From: Erysipelotrichaceae bacterium
GTDB taxonomy: Bacteria; Bacillota_I; Bacilli_A; Erysipelotrichales; Erysipelotrichaceae
Length of the DNA: 64,000 bases
Reading direction: 5' to 3'
Assembly (NCBI GenBank): GCA_017473265.1
Contig: JAFULQ010000017.1
Coordinates: 31,371-95,370 of the forward strand
Below are positions 17,591 to 26,793 of this stretch, piece after piece. Under the pieces are notes generated by a model. The model was not told the DNA's origin. It did not search any database and saw nothing but the letters and a program-made list of their open reading frames with translations. Each line of letters begins with the position of its first letter. Position 1 is the first letter of the stretch. The position numbers were made by a program, and so were the translations under genes.

Positions 17591-19424
17591 AATTCGCTTT
17601 CAAGAAAAGGAATATAATACAGATTCTTTAGATGCAGGTCTATGGAAGAAGATTATTAATTTATTAGGTAACCAAAAGAAAGATTTATACTGGTTGTTTG
17701 TCTTTATGTTATTGGTTGCGGTATTGGATGTTGTGTTTCCTTATTTAAATAAAATTGCGATTGATTATTTTGCGATTGGTAAAGGAACACAAGGACAATT
17801 AATTGGTTTTGGTGTTGGATATTTGGTTTTATTAGCTGTACAAGCTTTCTTTGTGTTTAAGTTTATTGCACAAAGTGGGATTGTAGAAACGGATTTTTCG
17901 TATTATGTAAGAAAGACGGTTTTTGATAAACTACAAGTGTTATCGTATTCTTACTATGATAAAACACCTACAGGTTGGATTATGGCGCGTATGACAAGTG
18001 ATGTTGGGCGTTTGGCGGAAATCATTGCTTGGAGTTTAGTGGATATGGTATGGGGCTTAACGGTGATGGTAGGTATTACAATTGTGATGCTTATTGTTAA
18101 CTGGAAGATGGCTTTATTGGTGTTAGTGGTTGTGCCTATTTTGGCATATATTTCAGTTTGGTTCCAAACGCGTATTTTGAAGAATTATCGTTTAGTGCGT
18201 CAAGTAAATTCTAAGATAACAAGTAGTTTCTCTGAAGGAATTGCTGGGGCGAAAACAACGAAAACCATGGTATTGGAAGAACAAAACTTAGAAGAGTTTA
18301 ATCGTTTAACCAGTGAAATGCGTGAAAAGGCCATTCGTGCAGCAATTTTATCTTCTTTATTTATGCCGATTGTTATTGGTTTGAGTGCAGTTAGTACAGG
18401 TGCTATTTTATGGTATGGTGGTAATCAAGTATTGTTCTATGGCTTAGAGTTTGGAACATTGATGATGTTTACGCAATATGCCAACCAATTCTTTGAACCT
18501 TTACGCCAAATTGCGCGTTTATTAGCAGAATTACAAATGGCACAAGCAAGTGCTGAACGTGTATTAAGTTTATTGGAAGAAGAACCTGCAATTGTGGATA
18601 GTGATGAAGTAATTGCACAATATGGTACGATTTTAGAACCTAAAGTAGAAAATTATCCTGTGATGAAGGGTGATATTTCTTTTGAACATGTAGATTTTAA
18701 TTATTTACCGGAAGAGCCAGTGTTAGTAGATTTTAATTTAGAAGTACAAGCTGGACAAACAATTGCTTTAGTAGGTGAAACAGGTTCTGGTAAAAGTACA
18801 ATTGTTAACTTATTGTGTCGTTTCTATGAACCAGTAAATGGTATTGTTAAAATTGATGGTGTTGATTATAAGCAACGTTCTTTAGGATGGTTACATAGTA
18901 ATTTAGGATATGTATTACAAGCGCCACATTTATTCTCTGGTACGGTTAAAGAAAATATTCAATATGGTCGTATGGAGGCCTCTATGGAGGAAATTATGGA
19001 TGCGGCTAAATTGGTAAATGCCCATGATTTTATTATGAAACTTGAAAAGGGTTATGATACGGATGTTGGAGAAGGTGGAGGACGCTTATCAACTGGTGAA
19101 AAGCAATTGATTTGTTTTGCGAGAGCGGTATTAGCGGATCCTAAACTATTTATCTTAGATGAAGCTACAGCATCCATTGATACTGAAACTGAAAAGGTGA
19201 TTCAGGATGCCATTGATAAAGTATTAGTGAATCGTACAAGTTTTGTGGTTGCCCATCGTTTAAGTACAATTGTGAATGCGGATGTTATTTTGGTTATGAA
19301 AAATGGTCGTATTTTAGAAAAAGGCAATCATGATGCGTTAATGAAATTGAAGGGTTATTATTATCGCTTGTATACCAATCAATTTAATGAAAACTTACAA
19401 AAAGAGTTGTTAAAGCAAAAATAA
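17583..19424 (+). CDS. Heterodimeric ABC exporter, catalytic subunit
   Basis: This 613-residue partner starts MSEIRFQEKEYNTDS and has six helices followed by an ATPase domain. Walker A is GETGSGKST and Walker B is LFILDEATASID with the catalytic Glu intact, while its signature is altered to LSTGEKQL. This is exactly complementary to the first subunit, which has a good signature and a poor Walker B, giving one competent ATP site in the dimer. ATG 17583 overlaps the upstream stop (ATGAGTGA) and has GAAGGTGA upstream. A bidirectional terminator ends the operon. Confidence 0.92.
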   Translation: MSEIRFQEKEYNTDSLDAGLWKKIINLLGNQKKDLYWLFVFMLLVAVLDVVFPYLNKIAIDYFAIGKGTQGQLIGFGVGYLVLLAVQAFFVFKFIAQSGIVETDFSYYVRKTVFDKLQVLSYSYYDKTPTGWIMARMTSDVGRLAEIIAWSLVDMVWGLTVMVGITIVMLIVNWKMALLVLVVVPILAYISVWFQTRILKNYRLVRQVNSKITSSFSEGIAGAKTTKTMVLEEQNLEEFNRLTSEMREKAIRAAILSSLFMPIVIGLSAVSTGAILWYGGNQVLFYGLEFGTLMMFTQYANQFFEPLRQIARLLAELQMAQASAERVLSLLEEEPAIVDSDEVIAQYGTILEPKVENYPVMKGDISFEHVDFNYLPEEPVLVDFNLEVQAGQTIALVGETGSGKSTIVNLLCRFYEPVNGIVKIDGVDYKQRSLGWLHSNLGYVLQAPHLFSGTVKENIQYGRMEASMEEIMDAAKLVNAHDFIMKLEKGYDTDVGEGGGRLSTGEKQLICFARAVLADPKLFILDEATASIDTETEKVIQDAIDKVLVNRTSFVVAHRLSTIVNADVILVMKNGRILEKGNHDALMKLKGYYYRLYTNQFNENLQKELLKQK

Positions 19425-19450
19425 CGATTAGCAAATGCTAATCGTTTTTT
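19423..19450. terminator. Bidirectional terminator between exporter operon and DUF5662 gene
   Basis: AACGATTAGCA (19423-19433) pairs with TGCTAATCGTT (19436-19446) around a two-base loop, followed by T on the plus strand; the A-rich left side serves the minus strand. Confidence 0.85.
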
Positions 19451-19965
19451 ACTTTTTCTAATCCTTTTTCTAAACCTTCATCCGCAATCCAAGTTAAATA
19501 TTTGCGTAATAATTGTGCAGTTTCTTGGTTCATGAATTCTTTATCGGTGCTTTTTTCAAAGTATTCTAAAGCACTACGATCGGTGTATTTGTCTTTTTGA
19601 TAAATCATACAAGCCGCAACGCGATCACAAATCATTTCTTTAACCACATTTTTAGGAGCTGGATAGAAGATGATGCCATCTTTATTTTTATCCATCCAAT
19701 ATTCCCAATGGTGCATATTATGACCTTTATGATGTAACCAACCTAATGAGTAGCCTAGTACTTGTTTTTCTTTATCGATTGGAGAACGGTCTCCTTGGAA
19801 ATATTTAACACCTGCCCAAAACTCGATTGGGGAATATTTGCTTAAATCGTGTTTGATTCCTTGTTTGTATAATCCGATTTTAAAACACAAAGAAGTAACT
19901 TTTAGTTTGTGTTTGGTTATGGTTGTAAAGTGTCCATATAAGCGTTTTGTAAAAGATAATTCCAT
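19438..19965 (-). CDS. DUF5662 family protein
   Basis: This 175-residue cytoplasmic protein begins MELSFTKRLYGHFTTITKHK. It contains HDLSKYSPIEFWAG, GWLHHKGHNMHHWEYW and DRVAACMIY, a His/Asp-rich set that looks like an all-helical metal centre reminiscent of HD hydrolases. The family is common in gut Firmicutes and has no known function. ATG 19965 is chosen over the in-frame GTG at 19974 because that GTG is part of the Shine-Dalgarno-like GGTGAT. It is monocistronic and divergent from lspA. Confidence 0.75.
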   Translation of the reverse strand: MELSFTKRLYGHFTTITKHKLKVTSLCFKIGLYKQGIKHDLSKYSPIEFWAGVKYFQGDRSPIDKEKQVLGYSLGWLHHKGHNMHHWEYWMDKNKDGIIFYPAPKNVVKEMICDRVAACMIYQKDKYTDRSALEYFEKSTDKEFMNQETAQLLRKYLTWIADEGLEKGLEKVKND

Positions 19966-20067
19966 ATTTATCACCGTTTGTTATTGTATCTTAAAATGGG
20001 AAATTATGCAATTTTGTATGACAAAATAGTAGTTATGTAGTAAAGTAAACGCTTTATTTTGATTCAG

Positions 20068-20097
20068 TTGTTTTCATTGTTTGTTTTTTGTTATAAT
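20068..20097 (+). promoter_or_regulatory. Promoter of lspA-rluD-rhomboid-deaminase operon
   Basis: TTGTTT (20068-20073), an 18-base spacer and a perfect TATAAT (20092-20097) lie just upstream of lspA. A cre-like AGTAAACGCTTTAT (20044-20057, 12 of 14 positions) lies upstream of the -35 box and is only suggestive. Confidence 0.55.
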
Positions 20098-20122
20098 ATC
20101 TAGTATGAAAAATGGTGATAGC

Positions 20123-20593
20123 ATGAAAAAGTATGAGATTTTAACTTTATTTGGTATCTTAGTTTTAGACCAAATAACGAAAATATGGATAGAAACAACG
20201 ATGCATTTAGGGGAATCTATTGAAGTGATTAAGGATTTCTTCTATATTACGTTTGTGCAAAATACAGGTGCTGCTTGGAGTATTTTAGAGGGCCAAATGT
20301 GGTTTTTCTATCTTATTACAGCAGTTGCTTTGGGTGCGATGTTTTATTTCTTTAAGGATACAAAAGAAAATGAATGGTGGTTGCGTTTAGCGTTAATTTT
20401 ATTAATTGCTGGAACATTAGGTAATTTTATTGATCGTTTAACTTTACAATATGTAAGAGATTTCTTGGATTTTGTGATTTTTGGCTATGATTTCCCAGTA
20501 TTCAATGTGGCAGATATTTCTTTGTGTGTTGGGGTTGGTATGGTAGCTTTGGAAACATTATTTTATAAGGGGGAGAACCATGGAAACAAATAA
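20123..20593 (+). CDS. lspA: Lipoprotein signal peptidase (signal peptidase II)
   Basis: LspA cleaves prolipoprotein signal peptides at the lipidated cysteine in the membrane. The 156-residue product has four helices and the family motifs DQITKIWIE, NTGAAWSI, GTLGNFIDR (catalytic Asp104) and FNVADISL (catalytic Asp131). ATG 20123 is chosen because GGTGAT precedes it and the earlier ATG at 20105 would be almost at the transcript start. It overlaps rluD by 14 bases. Several lipoproteins in this window (for example at 14859, 45831, 49384, 54384, 56730) would be its substrates. Confidence 0.95.
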   Translation: MKKYEILTLFGILVLDQITKIWIETTMHLGESIEVIKDFFYITFVQNTGAAWSILEGQMWFFYLITAVALGAMFYFFKDTKENEWWLRLALILLIAGTLGNFIDRLTLQYVRDFLDFVIFGYDFPVFNVADISLCVGVGMVALETLFYKGENHGNK

Positions 20594-21506
20594 ATGGATA
20601 ATTGAACAAGAACAAGTGGGTACACGTTTGGATAAGTTTCTATTGGAACAAATGCCGGATGTTTCTAGAACACGTATTCAACAATGGATTACTGATGGTG
20701 ATGTGTTAATTAATCAAGCCATTAGTAAGAATAATTATAAAGTGCGTTTGCATGATGAAATTACGTTTGTTAGACCGGATGATGTAGAATATGATTTAAC
20801 ACCAGTGGATATGAATTTGGATGTTATTTATGAAGATAGTGATTTAATCGTTATTAATAAACCTAAGGGTGTAGTAGTGCATCCTGGTGCTGGTACAAAG
20901 GAAATGACTTTGGTGCATGGCTTGTTGTATCATTGTAAGGATTTGAGTGGTATTAATGGTGTATTGCGTCCAGGGATTGTGCATCGTATTGATAAAGATA
21001 CTACGGGATTATTGGTTGTGGCTAAAAATGACCATGCGCATGTGAAATTGTCTGAACAATTGGTAGATAAGAGTATGTCTCGTAAGTATTATGCGTTGGT
21101 ACATGGTGAGTTTGCGCATGACCATGGTACGATTGATGCGCCTATTGGTAGAGATGAAAAAGATCGTCAAAAAATGACAGTTACTGATAAAAATTCAAAA
21201 GAAGCGGTTACTTCATTTTATGTTAAAGAACGTTTTGATGGGTATACTTTAGTTGAGTGTCATTTGAAAACGGGGCGTACACATCAAATTCGTGTGCATA
21301 TGCAATTTATTAAGCATCCTGTTGTTGGAGATCAAAAGTATTCTTTTAGAAAACCAGCAACAAGTAATGGTCAATTGTTGCATGCGTTTGAATTGAGTTT
21401 GATTCATCCTACAACAAATGAAAAAATGACTTTTAGTGCACCTTTGCCTGAAGAAATGCAAAGAGTGTTAGAGAATTTGCGTAACGGAAGGGAGTTAGAG
21501 GAATGA
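20580..21506 (+). CDS. rluD: RluD-type 23S rRNA pseudouridine synthase
   Basis: This 308-residue enzyme makes pseudouridine in large-subunit rRNA. It has an N-terminal S4 RNA-binding domain (TRLDKFLLEQMPDVSRTRIQ) and the RluA-family catalytic domain with HRIDKDTTG, catalytic Asp138. The C-terminus has the conserved KTGRTHQIRVH and GDQKY segments. GGGGGAG lies just before the ATG and inside the lspA end, so translation is coupled. The lspA-rluD order is the usual one in Firmicutes. The exact target uridine cannot be told. Confidence 0.92.
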   Translation: METNKWIIEQEQVGTRLDKFLLEQMPDVSRTRIQQWITDGDVLINQAISKNNYKVRLHDEITFVRPDDVEYDLTPVDMNLDVIYEDSDLIVINKPKGVVVHPGAGTKEMTLVHGLLYHCKDLSGINGVLRPGIVHRIDKDTTGLLVVAKNDHAHVKLSEQLVDKSMSRKYYALVHGEFAHDHGTIDAPIGRDEKDRQKMTVTDKNSKEAVTSFYVKERFDGYTLVECHLKTGRTHQIRVHMQFIKHPVVGDQKYSFRKPATSNGQLLHAFELSLIHPTTNEKMTFSAPLPEEMQRVLENLRNGRELEE

Positions 21507-22750
21507 ATTATTCCCAACAAGATATTTGGATGTTACAGATGGCTGAGTTCTTTGTGACTCGCTATAACTATACGACGGTAGCTGTTCAACAAGCGAAAGA
21601 TGAAATATGGTTGGTGAATCCAAAACAAGTGGTATATCCGGTTATACGTTTGTCAAAAAAAGAGATTGATAACGAGTTTTTTGATGAAGAAAGAATTACC
21701 CAAATCCATCGTGCGATTTTAGATATGTTTAAACGTGAAGGAAAGCGTTTAGATTTGCATGTAGTGGCTAGTATGGAAATGCAGAAGGGTGATACTGTAG
21801 ATAAAGTATGTATACAACCTGGATGGATGCCAGATGGAGAGCTGATGAGTATGTTCCCTGGAATTGCTGGTGTGGTTCATATTTCGGATAATCCTAAGTT
21901 GGAGTATGCACATATTTCTAAGAATATTGAACAATTCCAAATGGAAATGTTTAAGCAAGAACGTAAAAAACAGTTGGCGAAGCATCAAAAGAAACCATAT
22001 GTTACGATTGCGGTAGGTGTTCTATGCATTTTTATTTATGGTTTAAGTTTTTTATTGGGTAATATTAGTGATGATGCAGTTGCGATTAGCATTATGTTAG
22101 GTAGTTATTATAAGGCTTTTGTTGTCGGATTAAATGAGTGGTATCGTTTATTGACAGCGGGGTTTGTGCATATTGATTTCTTTCATTTATTGATGAATTT
22201 AATGGCATTGCATTATTTAGGTAATTTGTGTGAACAAATTTATGGACATGCGAAGTATGCTGGAATATTGGTACTTTCTATTATTATGGGTAGCTTATTT
22301 GTGTTCATAGGTGATGGTAATGGTGTGACTTTGGGCTTGAGTGGCGGCTTATATGGTTTGATGGGTGCAATGTTGGTGTATTTTTGGTCTAGTGGTATGT
22401 TGAAACAACCATTGGTGCGCAGACAATTTATTAATATGTTAACGGTGAATTTATTAATTAGTTTTATGCCGGGTATTAGTTTATTGGGCCATTTAGGTGG
22501 CTTTATTGGTGGTTTGTTTGTGGCGATGTTAGTGATGCCAGTTAAGAAGTGGGAGTCTATGCAAAAGCATTTTAGAATCGCTTTCTTATTGTTGTGTATG
22601 GCATTAGGGGTGTTAACTTATAATATGCGCCAATTAAATGATGAATTTTATGGTACGGATTTAAAAGTGGCTGAAATTGCATCGAAATTAGAGATGAATG
22701 GATATGCAAAGCGTATATCTGAAAAGATGTATGACTTTTATCAAAAGTAG
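21503..22750 (+). CDS. Rhomboid family intramembrane serine protease
   Basis: The 415-residue protein has a cytosolic N-terminal domain of about 165 residues with no recognised family, then six or seven helices. The rhomboid dyad is Ser280 in GLSGGLYG and His330 in LGHLGGFIGG; the preceding HIDFFHLLMNLMAL is also typical. Rhomboids cleave transmembrane substrates. The long soluble N-terminal part resembles that of Bacillus GlpG/YqgP-type rhomboids. ATG overlaps the rluD stop (GAATGA region). A possible C-terminal tail of about 45 residues is cytosolic. Confidence 0.9.
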   Translation: MNYSQQDIWMLQMAEFFVTRYNYTTVAVQQAKDEIWLVNPKQVVYPVIRLSKKEIDNEFFDEERITQIHRAILDMFKREGKRLDLHVVASMEMQKGDTVDKVCIQPGWMPDGELMSMFPGIAGVVHISDNPKLEYAHISKNIEQFQMEMFKQERKKQLAKHQKKPYVTIAVGVLCIFIYGLSFLLGNISDDAVAISIMLGSYYKAFVVGLNEWYRLLTAGFVHIDFFHLLMNLMALHYLGNLCEQIYGHAKYAGILVLSIIMGSLFVFIGDGNGVTLGLSGGLYGLMGAMLVYFWSSGMLKQPLVRRQFINMLTVNLLISFMPGISLLGHLGGFIGGLFVAMLVMPVKKWESMQKHFRIAFLLLCMALGVLTYNMRQLNDEFYGTDLKVAEIASKLEMNGYAKRISEKMYDFYQK

Positions 22751-22761
22751 GAGGTTTGAAT

Positions 22762-23241
22762 ATGAGTAATCAAGTTATTAGTTGGGATGAGTATTTTATG
22801 GGGCTTGCGCATTTGAGTGCGAAGCGTTCTAAGGATCCTTCTACACAAGTGGGGGCAGTGATTGTCAATGAGGAAAAACGTATTGTCGGTATTGGTTATA
22901 ATGGTTTACCTTATGGCTGTGAAGATGATACATTCCCTTGGAATCGTGAAGGAGAATGGTTGGATACCAAATATCCATATGTTGTGCATGCGGAGTTGAA
23001 TGCGATTTTAAATAGTATTCAGAAATTAAAAAATTGTACATTGTATGTATCATTATTCCCATGTAATGAATGTGCAAAGGCTATTATTCAAAGTGGTATT
23101 CGTAAGATTGTTTATGAATGCGATAAGTATGCGAATGAAGATAATGTCAAAGCAAGTAAGCGGATGTTACAAGCTGCGGGAGTTGAGCTTGTACAGTTGG
23201 ATTATCAAGTAGAAGTAACAATTTCTAAAAGAAAAATGTAG
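22762..23241 (+). CDS. dCMP deaminase family (ComEB-like)
   Basis: This 159-residue enzyme should deaminate dCMP to dUMP for thymidylate supply. It has HAELNAIL and PCNEC, the His/Cys zinc ligands with catalytic Glu, and STQVGAVIVN and GYNGLPYGCEDD, which bind nucleotide in dCMP deaminases. ATG 22762 is preferred, with AGGAGG seven bases upstream; TTG 22756 is inside the ribosome site spacing. It is the last gene of the lspA operon and is followed by a terminator. Confidence 0.9.
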   Translation: MSNQVISWDEYFMGLAHLSAKRSKDPSTQVGAVIVNEEKRIVGIGYNGLPYGCEDDTFPWNREGEWLDTKYPYVVHAELNAILNSIQKLKNCTLYVSLFPCNECAKAIIQSGIRKIVYECDKYANEDNVKASKRMLQAAGVELVQLDYQVEVTISKRKM

Positions 23242-23242
23242 T

Positions 23243-23273
23243 AAGGTTGTAAATAATTTCACAACCTTTTTTT
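23243..23273 (+). terminator. Intrinsic terminator of the lspA operon
   Basis: AAGGTTGT (23243-23250) pairs with ACAACCTT (23261-23268), followed by a run of T. Confidence 0.85.
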
Positions 23274-23333
23274 GTTTTTTGCAGTATAATATTTATGGAT
23301 AATACATATTATGTGTAAAGGAGTAAGTTTTGT

Positions 23334-26300
23334 ATGATAATGAAAAGACTATTAAAAGTGTTGTTAGCTTTTGTTTTGTGTTTTTCAATTGTAGAATATC
23401 GTCCGATTTATGCAAATGATGGCATTGAAGTACAAGCATTAACAAGTAGTGGCGAAATTATGATGGAATTGAGTGATCGATTTCGCGAAGCTTTACTATC
23501 TGGTGAAACACGTGTAAATGTTGAGGATTTGGAATTAAGTAAAACAACGTATCCTTGGATTAGAGATTCTAGAATGTTTCCATATTTTAATGGAAGTATT
23601 TATGCGAATTTGTATAGTAATGGTGATATTGCTAGAGAATATATGATTTCTACTACTTTATCACAATCTGAAATTGTGCAGCATGTCAAATTGGTTGATG
23701 AGGTAGTAGCGGATGTTGCTGAAAAAGTGAGTGTTGCAAAAAATGATTTGCAAGTGGCTTTGATTGTTCATGATTATCTAGCAAGTCAATTTGCGTATGA
23801 TGAGGAAAATTATAATAACAATTCTATTCCTGATAGTAGTTATACTACGGGTGGTATGTTGAGTACGGGTGTTGGTGTATGCCAAGCGTATGCATTTGCT
23901 TACCAGTATTTTATGTTAAGGTATGATATTGATTGTTATGTTACTACAAGTCGTTCAATGGACCATGCTTGGAATATTATTAAGTTAAATAATAAGTATT
24001 ATCATGTGGATGTTACGTGGGATGATCCTGTTTCTGATAGTTTGGGTTATGCGCGTCATAATCATTTCTTGTTGAGTGATAGTGCTATAAAGACAATACG
24101 TGGAAATGGTACTAATAATCATTATGGTTGGGATCGTACGGATTTAGTGTGCAATGATACAACGTATGATAATTATTGGTGGTATGGAGTCAATTCCCCA
24201 ATTGAAGTCTATGGTAATTATTACTATTATATGGATTCTGCAAATTATAGAGTTGCGAAACGTCATTATACTAGTGGAAGTGTGACTACAGTAGCGAGTA
24301 CAGGAAAATGGCCTGCATCTAGTGGCGGAAACTGGGTTGGTGTTTTTGGTAGTTTGTTTATTGAAAATGGATATTTGTATTATAATACGGCTACAAATAT
24401 TTATATGTATAATTTGAGTAATAATAAAAATAGCAGTATTTTAAACATAAATACTTCAAATGGTTATTTTTATGGACTTCAATTTAAAATGGGAAAACTT
24501 AATTATGAAGTTCGAAAAAATGCAAATGATGATGGAAAACTTTATACTGCATCCATGCAACTTTCTCAAAATACTGTTGTTGTGAATTCAGTTTCTATCT
24601 ATCCTACAACTACCCTTGATATGATTGTTGGACAATCTAAAGCTTTAACTGGGTATATAGAACCGGCAAATGCATCGAATAGAAGTCTGACTTGGTCAAG
24701 CAGTAATACGAATGTAGCAACTGTTAAATATGATGGAACAGTTTCTGCTGTTGGTGCGGGGACGGCTGTGATTACGGTGAAGACGCATAATGGTAAAACG
24801 GCAACGTGTACAGTTACTGTTTCAGATAAGCAAGTGACTGCAATTGTGATTACTTCACCAATTAATAAGAGTACGTATATTAAAGATGTAGATGCTTTAG
24901 ATGTTAGTGGTGGTAAATTTAAGGTTGTATATAATGATGGTACAGCTATTCAAAATATTGATTTGAGTGAAGCGACGATTACTGGTTTTGATAATAGTGT
25001 TGTTGGACAACAAACATTAACCGTTGAATATATGGGTGTTACTTGTTCGTTAGTAGTTAATGTGGTTGAAAGAAGAATTACTAGTATTGAAATCTATGAA
25101 ATGCCTAAAACAACATATATTGAAGGACAAAAATTTGACCCTTCGAATGGATCTTTGAAAGTCTATTATAATGATGGTAATTATGTCATTGTTGCAATGA
25201 GTGATGCAAATTTACCAACACTTCAGTATTTGAAACCAGGTACATATACAGCTACCGTTTCATATGGTGGTTATGGTACGAAGTTGGATGTTACAATCTT
25301 GGCTAAGACGGTAACAAGCCTTGAAGTAAAATTAAGTAAAACTACATATTATATAGGTGAAAGTTTACCAAGTTATACAACGGTTAGAGTGTACTATGAT
25401 AACGATACATGGGATTCATTAGATATTAATGAAGTAACAGTTAGTGGTTTTGATACGACAACTGTTGGCACAAAGACAGCTACGTTTACTTATGGTGGTG
25501 TTTCGCAATCTGTTTCTTATGAAGTTAAAGCGGTTACTGTTACAAATATTACTGTTAGTAATACTCCTAAAAAGACAAGTTATCTTGTAGGTGAGGCGTT
25601 GGATGTGACTGGTGGAAATATCCGAGTATATTATTCTGATGGTTCGAATAAAACAGTTTCGATGACGAAGGATATGGTTAAGAATTATGATCCAAATGTA
25701 GTAGGAAAGCAAAGACTTACTGTTGAGTATGAGGGCTATCAAGCACAATTCAGTGTTACAGTTAGTGAGGAAGTTGTCGCTAGTGGTGATGTGTATCGTA
25801 TTTATGGAAGTAATCGTTATGAAACGGCATTTAAAACGGCTGATACGTTAAAAGAAACATTGGGTATTGATAAGTTTGATACAGTTATTATTGCGAATGG
25901 TACAAATTTTGCGGATGCATTGGCTGGTAGTTATTTAGCTGCGAAGAAGAGTGCTCCAATCTTGATGACAGATAAGAAAGACGCAAATATTCAAACGTTA
26001 CAAAAGTATATTAAGGCTAATGTAAAAGCGGATGGAACTGTGTATATCTTAGGTGGATATGCAGCACTACCAGAAAGCATTGATAAAGGCTTAACTGGTT
26101 ATACAGTAAAACGTTTAGCTGGTAATGATCGTTATGCAACAAATTTGAAAATTTTAGAAGAAGCTGGTGTTTCTAATGAAATTATTGTTGTTTGTACAGG
26201 GAAGAATTTTGCGGATAGTTTAAGTGCTAGTGCTACAGGTATGCCAATTTTATTGGTTGATAAGAGTTTGAGTAGTGCTCAAAAAGAGTTTTTGAGTGGT

Positions 26301-26705
26301 TTAAATGGTAATCTTATTGCGATTGCTGGTGGACCTGCTGCGGTAAATTCTTCGATTCAAAATGCATTGGGTAGATATGGAACGGTGGTTCGTGTTGCGG
26401 GAAATAATCGCTATGAAACTTCAGTGCTTGTAGCTTATTCTTTCTTTGAAAATCCAAATAGTGCAGTTTTAGCTTTAGCTACGAATTTCCCTGATGGATT
26501 AAGTGGTGGTCCATTGGCGTATGCTATTGATTCCCCATTGTTATTAACAAATGGTAGTCCTAGTAATTATTACATTACAAGTGATTATAGTAATTCGTTT
26601 GGTATTACTTCGGGTTATGTATTAGGTGGACCGGGGCTTGTTACTGATCGTGCAGTGCGTACGGTTTTCGGTTTAAGTAATGATAAACAAATAAAGATTA
26701 AGTAA
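23334..26705 (+). CDS. Large secreted transglutaminase-like protein with Ig-like domains and cell-wall-binding repeats
   Basis: This is a 1123-residue exported protein with a signal peptide ending near PIYA (residue 27). Residues ~100-230 form a transglutaminase-like cysteine protease fold with Cys183 (GVGVCQAYAF), His211 (MDHAWNI) and Asp226 (HVDVTWDD). A Big_2 Ig-like domain follows near residues 420-500 (SNTNVATVKYDGTVSAVG). Four related ~80-residue repeats come next (for example KVVYNDGT, KVYYNDGN, RVYYDNDT, RVYYSDGS), each ending with a GxxTxTVxYxG strand. The last ~300 residues are three CWB2-type repeats (RIYGSNRYETA, RLAGNDRYAT, RVAGNNRYETS), which anchor S-layer-type proteins to wall polymers. 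AAGGAG precedes the ATG. It is monocistronic. Substrate and role at the surface are unknown. Confidence 0.88.
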   Translation: MIMKRLLKVLLAFVLCFSIVEYRPIYANDGIEVQALTSSGEIMMELSDRFREALLSGETRVNVEDLELSKTTYPWIRDSRMFPYFNGSIYANLYSNGDIAREYMISTTLSQSEIVQHVKLVDEVVADVAEKVSVAKNDLQVALIVHDYLASQFAYDEENYNNNSIPDSSYTTGGMLSTGVGVCQAYAFAYQYFMLRYDIDCYVTTSRSMDHAWNIIKLNNKYYHVDVTWDDPVSDSLGYARHNHFLLSDSAIKTIRGNGTNNHYGWDRTDLVCNDTTYDNYWWYGVNSPIEVYGNYYYYMDSANYRVAKRHYTSGSVTTVASTGKWPASSGGNWVGVFGSLFIENGYLYYNTATNIYMYNLSNNKNSSILNINTSNGYFYGLQFKMGKLNYEVRKNANDDGKLYTASMQLSQNTVVVNSVSIYPTTTLDMIVGQSKALTGYIEPANASNRSLTWSSSNTNVATVKYDGTVSAVGAGTAVITVKTHNGKTATCTVTVSDKQVTAIVITSPINKSTYIKDVDALDVSGGKFKVVYNDGTAIQNIDLSEATITGFDNSVVGQQTLTVEYMGVTCSLVVNVVERRITSIEIYEMPKTTYIEGQKFDPSNGSLKVYYNDGNYVIVAMSDANLPTLQYLKPGTYTATVSYGGYGTKLDVTILAKTVTSLEVKLSKTTYYIGESLPSYTTVRVYYDNDTWDSLDINEVTVSGFDTTTVGTKTATFTYGGVSQSVSYEVKAVTVTNITVSNTPKKTSYLVGEALDVTGGNIRVYYSDGSNKTVSMTKDMVKNYDPNVVGKQRLTVEYEGYQAQFSVTVSEEVVASGDVYRIYGSNRYETAFKTADTLKETLGIDKFDTVIIANGTNFADALAGSYLAAKKSAPILMTDKKDANIQTLQKYIKANVKADGTVYILGGYAALPESIDKGLTGYTVKRLAGNDRYATNLKILEEAGVSNEIIVVCTGKNFADSLSASATGMPILLVDKSLSSAQKEFLSGLNGNLIAIAGGPAAVNSSIQNALGRYGTVVRVAGNNRYETSVLVAYSFFENPNSAVLALATNFPDGLSGGPLAYAIDSPLLLTNGSPSNYYITSDYSNSFGITSGYVLGGPGLVTDRAVRTVFGLSNDKQIKIK

Positions 26706-26712
26706 TTGTTTT

Positions 26713-26748
26713 ACCCTATGAAACTTTTGTTTCATGGGGTTCTTTTTT
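26713..26748 (+). terminator. Intrinsic terminator of the surface transglutaminase gene
   Basis: A 12-bp stem (26713-26724 with 26729-26740, one G-T pair) encloses a TTTT loop and is followed by TCTTTTTTT. Confidence 0.87.
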
Positions 26749-26793
26749 TATATGCGTAATGTTACAATATAAATAATATATGAGGTAATAATT

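Noticed and set aside
15794..19424. Inactive ABC exporter because of altered motifs
   Set aside because: The changes are complementary in the two subunits (poor Walker B in one, altered signature in the other), the normal state of heterodimeric exporters.
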